This document shows positions 29,414 through 39,924 of a stretch of DNA of 64,000 bases, piece after piece. The notes under the pieces were generated by a model. It did not search any database, was not told where the DNA came from, and worked only from the letters and a program-made list of their open reading frames with translations. Source of the DNA: Doryteuthis pealeii (lineage: Eukaryota > Mollusca > Cephalopoda > Myopsida > Loliginidae); contig CM042145.1 in assembly GCA_023376005.1 (NCBI GenBank), positions 101,830,591-101,894,590 on the forward strand, written 5' to 3'. The position numbers and the translations under genes are program-made. Within the stretch, counting starts at the first letter, position 1. Each line of letters begins with the position of its first letter.

Positions 29414-29485
29414 GGGGCACCCAGTGAGAATCGAACTCACTAAAAATGGTCTGATAATCTAACTTACTAACCATTATACTACTAT
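29414..29485 (-). mobile_element. tRNA-like sequence
   Basis: On the minus strand: GTAGTATAATGGTTAGTAAG (A-box-like D arm) and GTGAGTTCGATTCTCAC, a perfect 5-bp T stem with a 7-base loop. The acceptor ends (GACTATA and GGGTGCCCC) do not pair, so it is a tRNA-derived repeat or pseudogene. Confidence 0.55.
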
Positions 29486-29602
29486 AGTCACAAACACCAA
29501 AGATTTGAATTATTGCATTTTTTTCTTAAGTATGTGTAAGTCCCTATGTACAGTTTATAGTATATTTCTTAATTTTTAAAGGATTAAATTTAATCAAAGG
29601 AC

Positions 29603-29765
29603 CAAAGTGGAGTGTTGCATGTCATAGACTGCTCAGCCATCAGTGTTCCATCCTTAAGCATCACGGGTTGCCACCCACGGCCAACAGGTGGCCCCATTGG
29701 GGGAGTCTTACCCCTCTGCAGAGGTGCAGTCGGTGTATTCTAACGCCCCACCAACAGGGCGAGGA
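29603..29765 (-). mobile_element. Retroposon C, 5' part only
   Basis: Covers GTGTTGCATGTCATAGACTG through CACGGCCAACAGGTGGCC, CCCCTCTGCAGAGGTGCAG and CCCCACCAACAGGGC. The 3' body is missing, which is unusual for a target-primed element and suggests a later deletion. Confidence 0.6.
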
Positions 29766-30029
29766 CGCAGGCTGAGATGTTGAAAGACATCATCAGGACT
29801 AAAAGACACTGATGATGCATCCAACTGCAGGTTAGAAATGTATTTTGAAAAAAATAAGTAAGTCACAGGACACTGCCGGTGTTAGAATAAAGTATTCGCA
29901 TATGTAAAAATAGACAGAAACTAATACTCTAATGAACAATATATCTATAGGGAAAGTTACCAACATGGAAGACTGGAAATAATTGGTCAAACACCAACAA
30001 AAAGTATAATAATCTTGATTTAACTCTCT

Positions 30030-30195
30030 CAATCTATTTTTTTCTTTCTTTCCTTCTTTTCATCATTTTTGATTGAAACAGATTAGTGTTATCGCTTCCA
30101 TGCCTCCCTCTCTATCTTCCACTACTCTTTCTCTTTTATATTTTTCTGTGTAGCATGTCCTTTTTCTTACCTTTCTTTCTTCATAATAAAAACAA
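30030..30195 (+). repeat. Dispersed repeat L, copy 3
   Basis: TAGTGTTATCGCTTCCATGC, CTACTCTTTCTCTTTTATAT, GTGTAGCATGTCC and CATAATAAAAAC, as in copies 1 and 2. Confidence 0.55.
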
Positions 30196-30229
30196 AATCG
30201 TCCATAATCTATATGAGGTGATGACATAA

Positions 30230-30435
30230 GAATTTGCATCAGGGTGATGCCATTCCTTGAGTCCTGATTGCCTGCTGGTTTAAATGTGGCTATGGTGCTA
30301 GATAAATATCCACCATTCTGCATTATGCTGGCAGCAATGCAGGTTCTGTATTTAGTTAAAGCGGAGTTGATGACCTGTCTGCCAATTTGATGGTAATTGG
30401 AATCCCTCTGCGATAGTGAGTATTGTATTGCTTCT
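30230..30435 (-). mobile_element. Solo LTR D subfamily 2, truncated
   Basis: Holds GATGCCATTCCTTGAGTCCT, CCACCATTCTGCATTATGC, TGGTAATTGGAATCCC and the longer end AGTATTGTATTGCTTCTA, shared with the copy at 61.05 kb. Confidence 0.6.
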
Positions 30436-30436
30436 A

Positions 30437-30515
30437 TACTTTGTTCATCAAAATGACTTGATTTGGCAATAACCCGAAAGAGGGCTGATATGTCGTAAAA
30501 CAAACCAACCAACAA
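30437..30515 (+). mobile_element. 3' end of a 5S-type SINE
   Basis: CATCAAAATGACTTGATTTG, GGCTGATATGTCGTAAAAC and AACCAACC match the 3' portion of the 5S-derived SINE at 21.9 kb; the 5S head is missing. Confidence 0.5.
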
Positions 30516-30771
30516 ATTTATGAAATTTTAACATTTGGGAAAAGATATGGGTCTTCTCTGCTATCAGCTATGGTAAAGTGATATTCTCAGATAAAAGAAT
30601 TTTCATTATCAAATCATTTTGGTAATTAGAGAACACATTGTTGTCGGATCAATCTGAATTATTTGCATTCTAAACAGGCAATTGTAACATGCAGGATGGT
30701 TTGCAGTTATTTTTGTACATTTTAGAAATTTAAAACCAGATGCCGAGAGACAGACAGAGAGACAAACATGG

Positions 30772-31222
30772 CTTTGGCCCTTACTTAGACTAGACGGGTG
30801 GTCGGAGGGGTCCACTCCGATCAATCGGCTGGTCACATCAAGCCCTAGCATCTATATCCCAACCGTATTTCCCTTATGGTAACCCCAACCCTTTTTATTA
30901 TATATGTGCTAGGCGGTGGCTGTGTCTTTGTGTCCTGGCTGGGTATGATGTAAACTGCATCCAGTGGTGAAGTTCCAGGAATGTGGAGTACCCCTTTCTC
31001 GCAATTACTCCCAGGTACACCCTGGCCTGAAGTGGTAGTAACTGTTAGGGTACCATCTATGGGTTAAATAGATCAAAATATGAGTATTTAAAAAATATCT
31101 TTTAAAAAATTGAGTTTGAAAAAGAAAAAAATTGAATATGCAACAAGAATGAATAAAACAAAATATTTCTGGCATAAAATAACCCAACAAGGGTTGACAT
31201 GCTATAAAATCCAACCAACCAA
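30772..31222 (+). mobile_element. Retroposon C, plus-strand copy
   Basis: The only plus-oriented copy: GGGTCCACTCCGATCAATCG, AGCCCTAGCATCTATATCCC, GAGTACCCCTTTCTCGCAAT, GGTACCATCTATGGGTTAAA and the tail GTTGACATGCTATAAAATCC followed by AACC units rather than AAAAC units. Confidence 0.7.
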
Positions 31223-31324
31223 CCCATAGACGAAGAAATTATACCAAGCTTAATGAATTTACAACTGAAAAAATTGCATGAAAATTCCTTACATATACTA
31301 ATTACCAAAATCATTTAACTGTAA

Positions 31325-31560
31325 TTTGCCTAGGAATCGCAAGGTTCTGGATTTGATACCGGTCATCGACAACTCAGCACACGAGTAGCACAGCTTGGGT
31401 AATCTGATCTGTGTGGGATCAAGTGGGGAGCTGACTGCAGGCGTGGCACCCCACCTCAGCAAAAAACAATCTCCCTGGCCTAGTGCTATCATAAAGGGGA
31501 TAGACTCACACACTGTCCAATTGATACCGACAATAGATGCTCCACCAACTTTACTATATA
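31325..31560 (+). mobile_element. SINE-A, head truncated
   Basis: Begins at TTGCCTAGGAATCGCAAGGT; the A box is lost. The body ends ...ATAGATGCTCCACCAACTTT. Confidence 0.7.
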
Positions 31561-31639
31561 TGTTATCAACAAAATATGATAACATAATAACAGAGGTATT
31601 TTTTCATAGACTTAAAACATCCCATTGAGAATTTCTAAG

Positions 31640-31925
31640 TCCAGGGGTAGAGTCTCTGATTCTGCATGCCGAGTTCCCGGTTTCGATTTCTGTCGGGAGG
31701 AAATCGTAAGTATACATCGCTGATGAGACTTAATAAAGTTGAAACAGCTGTACGATGTTCTACGTGGGGCACAATATTTGTCGAGTTCGCTTGTCATGAT
31801 TTTCAATAATTATTGAATTTTATACGATATACGCATTGTAATTGCCTTCAAGCAAAAATAAAAAATAAATAAATAATAATACACTGTACTCAACAATGTT
31901 TCAAAAGCAAATTATCAAATCTCAT
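31640..31925 (+). mobile_element. Penelope-type terminal repeat with hammerhead
   Basis: GAGTTCCCGGTTTCGATTTC and TGTCGGGAGGAAATCGTAAG precede the ribozyme. TACGTGGGGCACAATATTTG, CGAGTTCGCTTGTCATGATT, TTATACGATATACGCATTGT and GCCTTCAAGCAAAAATAA follow. It is co-linear with the right half of the 5.1-kb copy. A (TA)n tract lies at 31924-31942. Confidence 0.7.
31714..31758 (+). ncRNA. Hammerhead ribozyme, type I, core intact
   Basis: Stem I ACATCG (31714-31719), CTGATGA (31720-31726), stem II GACTT/AAGTT with AATA loop (31727-31740), GAAA (31741-31744), a minimal stem III formed by ACA/TGT around a 2-base loop, GTA cleavage site ending at 31752, and stem I CGATGT (31753-31758). Every invariant core base is present and stem I pairs perfectly over 6 bp. 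The stem III segment ACAGCTGT is self-complementary, so a dimeric form could be favoured, as is known for short-stem-III hammerheads. The repeat context fits Penelope-like terminal repeats, where this ribozyme class is established. Confidence 0.8.
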
Positions 31926-32065
31926 ATATATATATATATATAGTTAAGAATTAATGGCAAAATGAATGAATGAATGAAATAAAAATGAATGAGATGAGTG
32001 GAATAAATGAAAAATCCTTTCTAAGGGACCTCTCTCAAAAGTAAAAAAAAAAAAAAAAAAAATAT

Positions 32066-32255
32066 ATAAGGATTTATCAAAAAATGGCTAAAAATGGTGT
32101 TTTCATTTAAAGTTACCTGTTATTTCCCTAAAATCAAAGATTCCTAAATATTTTAATATTACATTCAAACAAAGGCTATCATTTGGGGTAGATTAGAAAA
32201 ATGAATGTGACTTCCGGCCGGGTGGAATTAGGCGGTATAGGATGTTAAGAGTTAA
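32066..32255. mobile_element. MITE F, 5'-truncated
   Basis: Starts inside the element after an A run (GGATTTATCAAAAAATGGCT) and keeps the right end AGGATGTTAAGAGTTAA. Confidence 0.65.
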
Positions 32256-33025
32256 TTTATGAGGGATTTCTTATTTTAATTGAATATTTTAAATTCATGA
32301 AATTAAATTTGTTAGCTGAATTTTTGTAAGGAGAAAAAATAATACATCAGTCTTCCTCTCTACTGTTTGCTCAAATGATTGAAGAAGGATTTCAATCGAC
32401 CAATGCTCCTGCAGTCTCAACTTGCCAACATGAACCCACAGGCAAGTAAATAAGAAATTCTGACCCATGTGTAAATAATCCAGTTATTTATGATGGGTAG
32501 GATGCTACTACCAATTATATCTACCAAGCCCCCCCCCCACTTATTAATCTTCCTTTAATTTTTTTTAGAGACCAAGGTGCCCCTTCCTGGCTAATTTTAG
32601 GATGGAGGATGTTATTTGCTCCTCAAATCCTATTTTCTTCCCTCTACTACACTTCTTAAATCTTGACTAAGTGAAACCACTTAGCTATGTAATAGTTTCT
32701 ATTTCTAGTGGGCCTTGCTTGGTCTTGCCGGATTCCAGGATCAGTATTAGGCTGGTCTGATGGTGTATCCAGCTTAGTGTTTTTACTTGTGGTAACAGCA
32801 CTAGGAGAAGGTGCACCGTTAATTTCCTCATCATTTAGCCAAATGCTTAGCTATGACGAGGGGAATATTTAATCAGGGTTTCCTTCCAAGGGGAAGTATC
32901 CTCATGTCAGATACTGGCAAACCCCTGTACAGAGACCGAATACACTCAAGGTACTGTGTGTGTGTGTGTGTGTGTGTGTGTTGAAAATAGTGTTATTAAA
33001 ATGAGTCAACGTGAGTTTACGTAAA
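32256..33025. other. No recognised gene
   Basis: A relatively complex, non-repetitive stretch (32570-32950) containing CTTGCTTGGTCTTGCCGG and CAGATACTGGCAAACCCCTG, followed by a (GT)n tract. I could not identify a coding frame or family. Confidence 0.4.
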
Positions 33026-33027
33026 AG

Positions 33028-33238
33028 AAGTCCTCGGGGTGGCCTAAAGTCGATATTAGCCATACACCAAGGGAGTCTATCCCCCTTTCACTAGCGCTAG
33101 ACCAAGGAGATTGTTTTTTTAGGATCTGCGGCGGGACAGATCCATGTGCTACTCATAAACTGAGTTGGCGAGGGCCGGTATCGATCCAGGATCCTTGAGG
33201 TTCCCAGCCGAACACTCAACCGACTGGGCTAAACCGAA
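33028..33238 (-). mobile_element. SINE-A
   Basis: Minus-strand head TTTAGCCCAGTCGGTTGAGT with a mutated A box, body shortened by a deletion around 33122-33135, 3' end GGCCACCCCGAGGACTT. Confidence 0.75.
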
Positions 33239-33499
33239 TTCTAATATGTGATTCCAATGACATTATCTCTTGTGCGCTATTCTGCATTTGTACCGAATTA
33301 TAGTGTTTATTAAAATGAGTCAACAATTACTACTAATTCAACAACAAATAGACGGATAGGATATATCAGCTAAAAGTGTTGTGATAAAAAAAAAAGCAAC
33401 AATTTCTTCTTTTTTTTTTTTTTATAATAATGAAGTAGTCAAAATCTTCATTAAAAACTTATGAAAACGTTCACAACTTATTGCTCTAAGGAGTGAAAC

Positions 33500-33990
33500 A
33501 AAAATGAAAAATGAAGAAACTATTCAAAGAACTCTATATAAAATTCCTCACTCCCCCTCCTCCTCCTCCTCACTCCCCCCTCCAACTCACTCCTCCTTCT
33601 CCTTACTCTCATCCCCACACTCTAAACAAACACATGCATAATAAACACTTGTGCACATATGTACAAGAAGATGGCAAAAGAGAAAATCTAGGTCACAATT
33701 ATTTGCAACAGAATAACTGTGTGGCCTAATAAGTGTGTTTCCTCACAGCTTTCTATCCAGACTTTCTTGTCTCTGCCTGCCCCTCTCCTCCCCTACACAT
33801 CCCACCGCCACCACCACCACAATTCCGCGTCAACCACTACCACCACCACCCACACTACTGCCGCTAAAAACCAAAAGCCCAACACCCACCCATACCCTCC
33901 CTCAACCAAAAAAACGATACAGTGCGGTTTTTTTTTCTCCACACTCAGCTCCGACACAGAACTATCAGCACATTACAATATGTAAGTAGA
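33500..33990 (+). other. C-rich stretch, candidate exon-like sequence
   Basis: Unusually C-rich for this window: CTCCTCCTCCTCCTCAC near 33558, CCACCGCCACCACCACCAC near 33803, and ACCACCACCCAC. Short frames of 84 and 88 codons (Pro/Thr/His rich) are only translated low complexity. ACAATATGTAAGTAG at 33975-33989 has a good splice donor match (GTAAGTA). It may be an untranslated exon or simply a pyrimidine repeat; no repeat-family match is seen here. Confidence 0.3.
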
Positions 33991-34250
33991 GTCAGTAAGA
34001 ATTAGGTTGTTTGGTTGGTTGTTAAAGATAAGCCCTTTTTTTTTCCACAAAAAGTTTCCACGTTACCATCCAAAACTGAGACTAAAAGGAAAGAAGAAAA
34101 AAAAAAAACATACCAAAACAAGCAAACCCTTTTTTAAAAAACTTTTTGCTTATTAGAAGCAGCAGTTGCTTAGACAGAAAGTTGGTTCAATATAACCAAG
34201 CGTAGACCTACACAGCTGAGACTGGTTCTGTTTTTTTTTTTCTTCTGATG
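33991..34250. other. No recognised gene
   Basis: T/A runs, and GGTTGTTTGGTTGGTTG at 34005, resembling the tail of retroposon C. Nothing else is assigned. Confidence 0.4.
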
Positions 34251-34272
34251 GCTTATTGATAGTGGCTTAGTC

Positions 34273-34908
34273 TGGTATAAGGCCACACGTATTGAGCAAC
34301 TTGTCCCGGATTATGCTCTTGAATGATCCTTACTATTTGGAAAACTGAACTTTGTCTGGTATAAGGCCACAAGTATTGAGCAACTTGTCCCGGATCATGC
34401 TCTTGAATGATCCTTACCATTTGGAAAACTGAGCTTTGTCTGTATATAAGGCCACAAGTGTTGAGAAACTTGTCCGGATCATGCTCTTGAATGATCCTTA
34501 CCATTTGGAAAACTGAGCTTTGTCTGGTATAAGGCCACAAGTGTTGAGAAACTTGTCCCGGATCATGCTCTTGAATGATTCCTTACCATTTGGAAAACTG
34601 AGCTTTGTCTGGTATAAGGCCACAAGTGTTGAGAAACTTGTCCCGGATCATGCTCTTGAATGATCTTACCATTTGGAAAACTGAGCTTTGTCTGGTATAA
34701 GGCCACAAGTGTTGAGAAACTTGTCCTGGATCATGCTCTTGAATGATTCTTACATTTGGAAACTGAGCTTTGTCTGGTATAAGGCCACAAGTATTGAGCA
34801 ACTTGTCTCGGATCAGCTCTTGAATGATCCTTACTATTTGGAAAACTGAGCTTTGTCTGGTATAAGCCACAAGTGTAGAGCAACCGGGTCAGGATCATGC
34901 TTTCAAGA
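34273..34908. repeat. 84-bp minisatellite, 7.6 units
   Basis: Units start at 34273, 34357, 34441, 34525, 34610, 34693, 34775 and 34858 (lengths 84, 84, 84, 85, 83, 82, 83 and a partial). Each holds TGGTATAAGGCCACAAGTGT, GAGAAACTTGTCCCGGATCA and TTACCATTTGGAAAACTGAG. The first four units are a multiple of three and stay open on the minus strand (28-residue periods with WPYTRQSS and VRIIQEHDPG), but later units shift frame. Confidence 0.95.
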
Positions 34909-34917
34909 TGGTCACTC

Positions 34918-35083
34918 CTATATGTATTTGCCCAACACCACCACACAATCAGGATGTGACACAAGGTCAATTTTTAAGCAGAGTTTAGCAAATTTGAATT
35001 TAGAGTTTTCCTTCTCCTATATCAGTTGCCATACCAAGGTTAAAGAGCTCAATCTGCCCTAGCCCTACTATTTACCCATAACT
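34918..35083 (-). mobile_element. SINE-B, 3' half
   Basis: Minus-strand order from 35083: GTAAATAGTAGGGCTAGGGC, GAGCTCTTTAACC, TGGCAACTGATATAGGAGAA, CTAAATTCAAATTTGC, TTGACCTTGTGTCACATCC and a tail lacking the TA repeat. Confidence 0.65.
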
Positions 35084-35084
35084 A

Positions 35085-35292
35085 GGTTCTAAGTTTGATA
35101 CCAGCCCTCGCCAACTCAGAGAATGAGTAGCACAGTTTGGATCTGTGTGGTAAAGTAGTGAGCTGATGGTAGGTACAGTGCCGTATCTCAGATGCAAAAG
35201 ACATTCTTCTCAGTCTAGCACTGGTGAAAAGAGGAAAGACTCCCTCACAGTCCGGCTGATACTGACTATAGACCACTCCTCCAACTTTACTA
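35085..35292 (+). mobile_element. SINE-A, head truncated
   Basis: Starts in the B-box region (CTAAGTTTGATACCAGCCC), with GAGTAGCACAGTTTGGATCT, CAGTCTAGCACTGGTGAAAA and the end GACCACTCCTCCAACTTTAC. Confidence 0.7.
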
Positions 35293-35429
35293 CTTGCAGA
35301 GGTCAGCTACTTACTTCACAAAACTAAATCTTCAATTTCTGGATGCCTTATACTTCTGGCCTCACCTCTGCTAGTCTAGTTTATTGACCACTAGAAGGGA
35401 CTACCCAGCATCACCTGTGTAGAGAGGAG

Positions 35430-35760
35430 TAAAAGAAAGGTAGTCTTGTAGATCCATTATTGTTGAATCACAAGTTGGATCCTTGCAGGATGCCCCATTA
35501 AAATTCCTATGTCTCCCATTTAAAATGATTAATGGAATGCAAAAAAAAAAAAAAAAAATCCATGCTGTTAACATCTAAATTTTATTTTTTTAATTATCTT
35601 CACGAATATATATCAAATCTTCATTATTTTTGTTCAAAGAGCAAGATCTGGTGATAGTGAATGTGTATATATATTTACTTGGTCATTAATTACTTTTTTT
35701 TTTTTAGTTTCCTTGGACATACATACACACAAACTGCCCTTTATATATGTATACATTAGA
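35430..35760 (+). mobile_element. Element G
   Basis: A tRNA-like patch GATCCATTATTGTTGAATCA and AAGTTGGATCCTTGCAGGAT, then GCCCCATTAAAA, CATGCTGTTAACATC, ATTATCTTCACGAATATATA and the tail AACTGCCCTTTATATATGT. It forms an inverted pair with the next copy. Confidence 0.6.
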
Positions 35761-35824
35761 TCATACAAGATGTTCATTGCAAACTTATGTTTGATATGAT
35801 AGGGAGGTTATCTATCTATACATA

Positions 35825-36245
35825 AATAAAGGGCAGTTTTTGTGTATGTATGTAGGTATGTCCGGACGAAACTATGAAAATAAAACAATTAATGACAAAG
35901 TAAATATTATATATATATACACATTCACTATCACTAGATCTTGCTTCCTGAGCAAAAATATTGAAGATTTAATTAATATTCCTGAAGATTATTTAAAAAA
36001 TACAATTCATATGATAACAGCATGGAATTTTTTTTTCTGCATTTAGTATTTTAATTAGGAGACATTAATTTTTCTTTTCAGATTGTCTGGATCAACACAA
36101 GGTCTTTTTTTATGTTGAGATTTTAATGGGGCAATCTGTGAGGATCCAACTCGAGATTTAGTAGTAATAATGGATCTGCAAGACTACCTTCTTTTTTTTT
36201 TACTCCCCCATCTACCTAGGTGACGCCGGTTAGCCCCTTCTAGTA
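35825..36245 (-). mobile_element. Element G, inverted partner
   Basis: Reads from the tail AAGGGCAGTTTTTGTGTATG through GTCCGGACGAAACTATGAAA, GATCTTGCTTCCTGAGCAAA, ATAACAGCATGGAA, GGATCAACACAAGGTCTTTT and ATCTACCTAGGTGACGCC. It is the longest uninterrupted copy. Confidence 0.65.
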
Positions 36246-36573
36246 TATACATAAATGAATACCAAAGATTTCATAGCCGGTCTTATTGCTATAATTTTCC
36301 CCGTCTCATCGATTTGAATAAACAAAAATCAGCGAGACAGGAAAATCATAGCAACAATACTGGCAATGAAATCTTTGAATTATTAGTGGAAATCAGAGTG
36401 GAAGAGGCAGAAAAATGCAAAAATAAATTTATATCTGATCAAAATAATCCATTTATTTATAATACTCCATATATGTATAATTATATATGCAAATCTTTAT
36501 ATGTACATTTGAGTTCTCAACTTTCCTAACCTATCAAAGAAACACTTGATATCTTCCACACACACACACACAC

Positions 36574-36608
<35 letters not shown>

Positions 36609-36614
36609 ATAAAA

Positions 36615-36840
36615 TGGCGCGTGGGCTAGTGGTTAGAGTCGTGGAAAATGGACTCGTCGATTCGAGTTCAAATTCATAACGAAGCTGTTGGCATTTCACA
36701 TAGCTAATACCCTTGGTAAAGGTATGAATCCATATATTCTCCCTCCAGCTATGGGTTAAATAGTAGGGCAGACTGGGCCCTTCAACCTTGGGTAGGTAAC
36801 CAGTCTAGGAGAGGGATAACTCTGAATTCAAAATTCTTGA
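36615..36840 (+). mobile_element. SINE-B, tail truncated
   Basis: Head GCGCGTGGGCTAGTGGTTAG and a T-arm region GATTCGAGTTCAAATTC are clear. Body as usual up to AACTCTGAATTCAAAATTC; the tail is missing. A (TA)n tract (36575-36603) precedes the head. Confidence 0.75.
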
Positions 36841-37208
36841 GGTCGGTCGTTGATTGGGTTTGTGGCAACCCTTGATGCACCAATTCTTTCCTATCGACTG
36901 TGCCAAAAAGTGTGGATGATCCAACACAAGCCTTCACCACTATAAACAAATCCCTGTGTGGGAGTTCATTGTGTGTATGAACCCTCATACGTCGAAAATC
37001 GACGGGAGAGTCCATTTTTTTTTTATATATATAATAAAGTTAAACCTAATGAGTCAGATATACCTACTAACAGTTTCGCATAGTAGCTCTTCAGGGCAAA
37101 GATCTGACTCTTTCTTACCACAAGGGTTTACCAACAAGTTTGGTATATTAATATATATATATATATAGTATCCTTAACTCTTTTCCTCTACTATTATATT
37201 ACACACAC

Positions 37209-37250
<42 letters not shown>

Positions 37251-37822
37251 AGATACAGTGGATAGAGTCAGTGAGAGAGTCAGTCAGAAAGTAAATTTGG
37301 AGTTAAAAGTCAGCTTGAACTGCTGGCAGCAAGTGAAAATAAAAAGATGTATCAGTTGAAGAAAAATGACTGACTAAAATCAAAGTTAAGAGATAAGAAA
37401 AAAAATACAATAAAGAAAAAAACAATTTTCAAATTTGTGAAACAGAGATCCATTGTGTTCCTCTCTCTTTTTTTCTTTTTTTCTTCTTCACACAGACAAT
37501 CTGGCCACAACAGAAGCAGCAAGCAACCCTGCCCCCCTAAGATAGATGTGAATTATCTCTTCATCAAGAACAACAAATCCAGATAATCCCTAGAGGTTAC
37601 TTTGCTAAGCATAAGTCTCAACTGAATAAATTTTTTTTTTAAGTACTGCCAAGGCAAAAAAAAAAAAAAATTATTCTCTGAAATTTCTCACTCCCTGCAA
37701 TACCAGTCACATAGGCATACCAAGCATTACTCTATATGAATGTACTTTATAGGCTTAATAGTACAAGACTATTAACAATGCACATCTTTTTTCTTGACCT
37801 TGGTATGATTAACTAACTTTTA
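36841..37822. other. No recognised gene
   Basis: Contains a (TA)n (37149-37167) and a (GT)n tract (37212-37247) plus purine-rich sequence. I see no family-like frame. Confidence 0.45.
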
Positions 37823-37997
37823 GAAGTCCGTCACAGATGATGATGACATCACGCGATGTCGTCCAACAGTTGTGGACTCTCTGGTATCTAGTTAGTCCAA
37901 TTCTGGACTTGCAGATGCAGTCACACACATTGTAGAGGAAATTTTCATCTGCATTTGGTGGTTCATGGTGATGAAGACGTCGTCGCTCTGCATCAAA
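37823..37997 (-). pseudogene. LINE ORF2 C-terminal zinc-finger-like fragment
   Basis: An open minus-strand frame of 58 codons reads NADENFLYNVCDCICK then SRIGLTRYQRVHNCW. The pattern C-x-C-xxCKSRIGL-xx-HxRxH is common at the C-terminus of invertebrate LINE ORF2 proteins. No upstream reverse transcriptase sequence is present. The clade is not assigned. Confidence 0.5.
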
Positions 37998-38057
37998 TTA
38001 TGAATATTCATTTATAATTAAATGAGGTTCTTTTAATAAATGTACAAGAAATTGTTA

Positions 38058-38345
38058 TGGTTGGTTGGTTGGTTAGATTTTACAGCATATCAACACTTGT
38101 TGGGTTATTTTATGCCGAAGATGTTTTGTTTTATTCATTCTTGATAGGTATTCAAAATTTTTTTTTAAGTAAAATTTTTTTTTAAAGTAATTTTTTTTTT
38201 TATCTAGCCATAGATGAGATCCTAACAGGTACTACCAATCCGGGTCAGGATGGAGCTGAAAGTAATGGTGATGAAGAGATACCAAAGTTCCAGAACTGGA
38301 ACTTCACCATCAGATGGAGTTTAACATCATATCCAGGACACAAAT
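38058..38345 (-). mobile_element. Retroposon C, 5'-truncated
   Basis: Plus-strand start GGTTGGTTGGTTAGATTTTA (complement of the AACC tail), then CAACACTTGTTGGGTTATTT, AGGTACTACCAATCCGGGTC and AACTGGAACTTCACCATCAG. Confidence 0.7.
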
Positions 38346-38446
38346 TATCAAGGTTTTATTTTATTTTTTTTAACTTTTATTTTTACTCCAAATCATTTCC
38401 TGATATTTATTTTAAAGAACATCGACAAATCTAACAAGTAAGTAAA

Positions 38447-38689
38447 GTCGTCGGGGCGGCCTAATCTCAATATGAGTCATACAGCGAAGGAGTCTATCCT
38501 CTTTTCACTAGCACTAAACCAAGGAGATTATTTTAGCATCTGAGGTGGAGCGCCACACCTACCATCAGATCTTAACTTTACCACACAGGTCCCTGTACTA
38601 CTCATACACTGAGTTGGCGAGGGCCGGTATCAAACCAGAAACCTTGTGATTTCTAGCTGGACGTTCTACCGACTGAGCTTAACTGGCCC
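38447..38689 (-). mobile_element. SINE-A
   Basis: Full copy: minus-strand head GGGCCAGTTAAGCTCAGTCG, body complete, 3' end GGCCGCCCCGACGACTTTAC. Confidence 0.85.
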
Positions 38690-39519
38690 TAAAAACTGCA
38701 TTAAATCCATATTTACATCCAAACCTTGAATATAAATTTTTCATGAAACATGTTTCTTGTCAAACTTTTTAAACATATGTACGCACGTGTGTGTGTGTGC
38801 GTGCGTGCGTGTAATTTTACTCATGCATTCCTAGATGGTCATGTAACAGGATGTGATTTGCCCAAATGAGAACTGAGCCTGAAGTTTTTTTTTTTTTTTT
38901 TTTGGGGGGGGGGTTCTCTTTTTTTTCTTTTTTTTCTTTGTAATTTTTTTTTGTAATCTTTAAAAAGCAAATCTCTTTTTGTGGTTCTCTACATTTTATG
39001 CACATCAAGATTTCGCAAGGAATGACCCTGGTTATATAACAACTCTTTGAAATGGCAAGTGAATTTGAAGATGACCTTCAAGATTAGCAGGGGTCAGGTG
39101 TGTCATTTTCTTAGAAGATGGCTGGCATCAAATAGAAGAAAGCTAAATATTTTTGTTTACATAACCTTGACCCTTATATAACCTGTATCTGAGTGCACAC
39201 ACACACACAAAAAAAAGCAGCACAAAACATTCCAAGATACAGACAGACACCTTTAATTAAATCTATCCCATCATTCCTTTTTAAAAGAAAGGAATGTGAA
39301 TAGGTGTTACAATATTAACCCTTTTATTATTTGGTTACTTGACATGATCTTGTTGAGCTTGAAACATTAGGCTTCTGAGTACAAAGGATTAGAACATTCA
39401 TGGTTGAAGATACAAAGCTTGGTTTAGTCTGGCACAGGGCCCATATATTGCTGAGCATCCAGTGAACATCCAACTTACATTAGCTAGATAGACATACTGA
39501 CTGAAATAGTATCATATAT

Positions 39520-39520
<1 letters not shown>
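38690..39520. other. No recognised gene
   Basis: Contains a GTGTGCGTGCGTGCGTG patch (38790-38811), a T/G run (38886-38912) and unassigned sequence. CAGGGGTCAGGTGTGTCATT at 39091 is repeated at 40856 with one change. Confidence 0.45.
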
Positions 39521-39552
<32 letters not shown>

Positions 39553-39557
<5 letters not shown>

Positions 39558-39834
39558 AACCCCTCTGCATGAGCAGGATGTGACACAAGGTCAATTTCTT
39601 AAGCGGAGTTCAACAGGTTTGAATTCAGAGTTTTCCTTCTCCTAGACCGGTTGCCTAACCAAGGTTAAAGAGCCCAGTCTGCCCTACTATTTATCCATAG
39701 CTGGAGGGAGAGTAGGATTCATACCTTTCCCAAGGGTATTAGCGCTAAGTGAAATGCAATAACCACATCCAGGATTTGAACTCGGGGCGACAAGTCCGTT
39801 TCCCATGACTTTAACCATTACACCACACGCCTCC

Positions 39835-39835
<1 letters not shown>
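39553..39835 (-). mobile_element. SINE-B, complete
   Basis: Minus strand: head GGCGTGTGGTGTAATGGTTA, B-box region GAGTTCAAATCCTGGATGTG, the full body and the tail GAGGGGTTGGTAAATATATA, continuing into the (TA)n at 39517-39552. A (TA)n also lies beyond the head (39848-39890). Confidence 0.85.
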
Positions 39836-39890
<55 letters not shown>

Positions 39891-39924
39891 GAGGAAGAAA
39901 CAGATTGGGTAAAACCCAACAAAA

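Noticed and set aside
33719..33989. Pro/Thr/His-rich 84-88 codon frames
   Set aside because: Two overlapping phases are open because of CCA/CCT repeats; this is low complexity, not coding signal. The region is kept only as an exon-like candidate.
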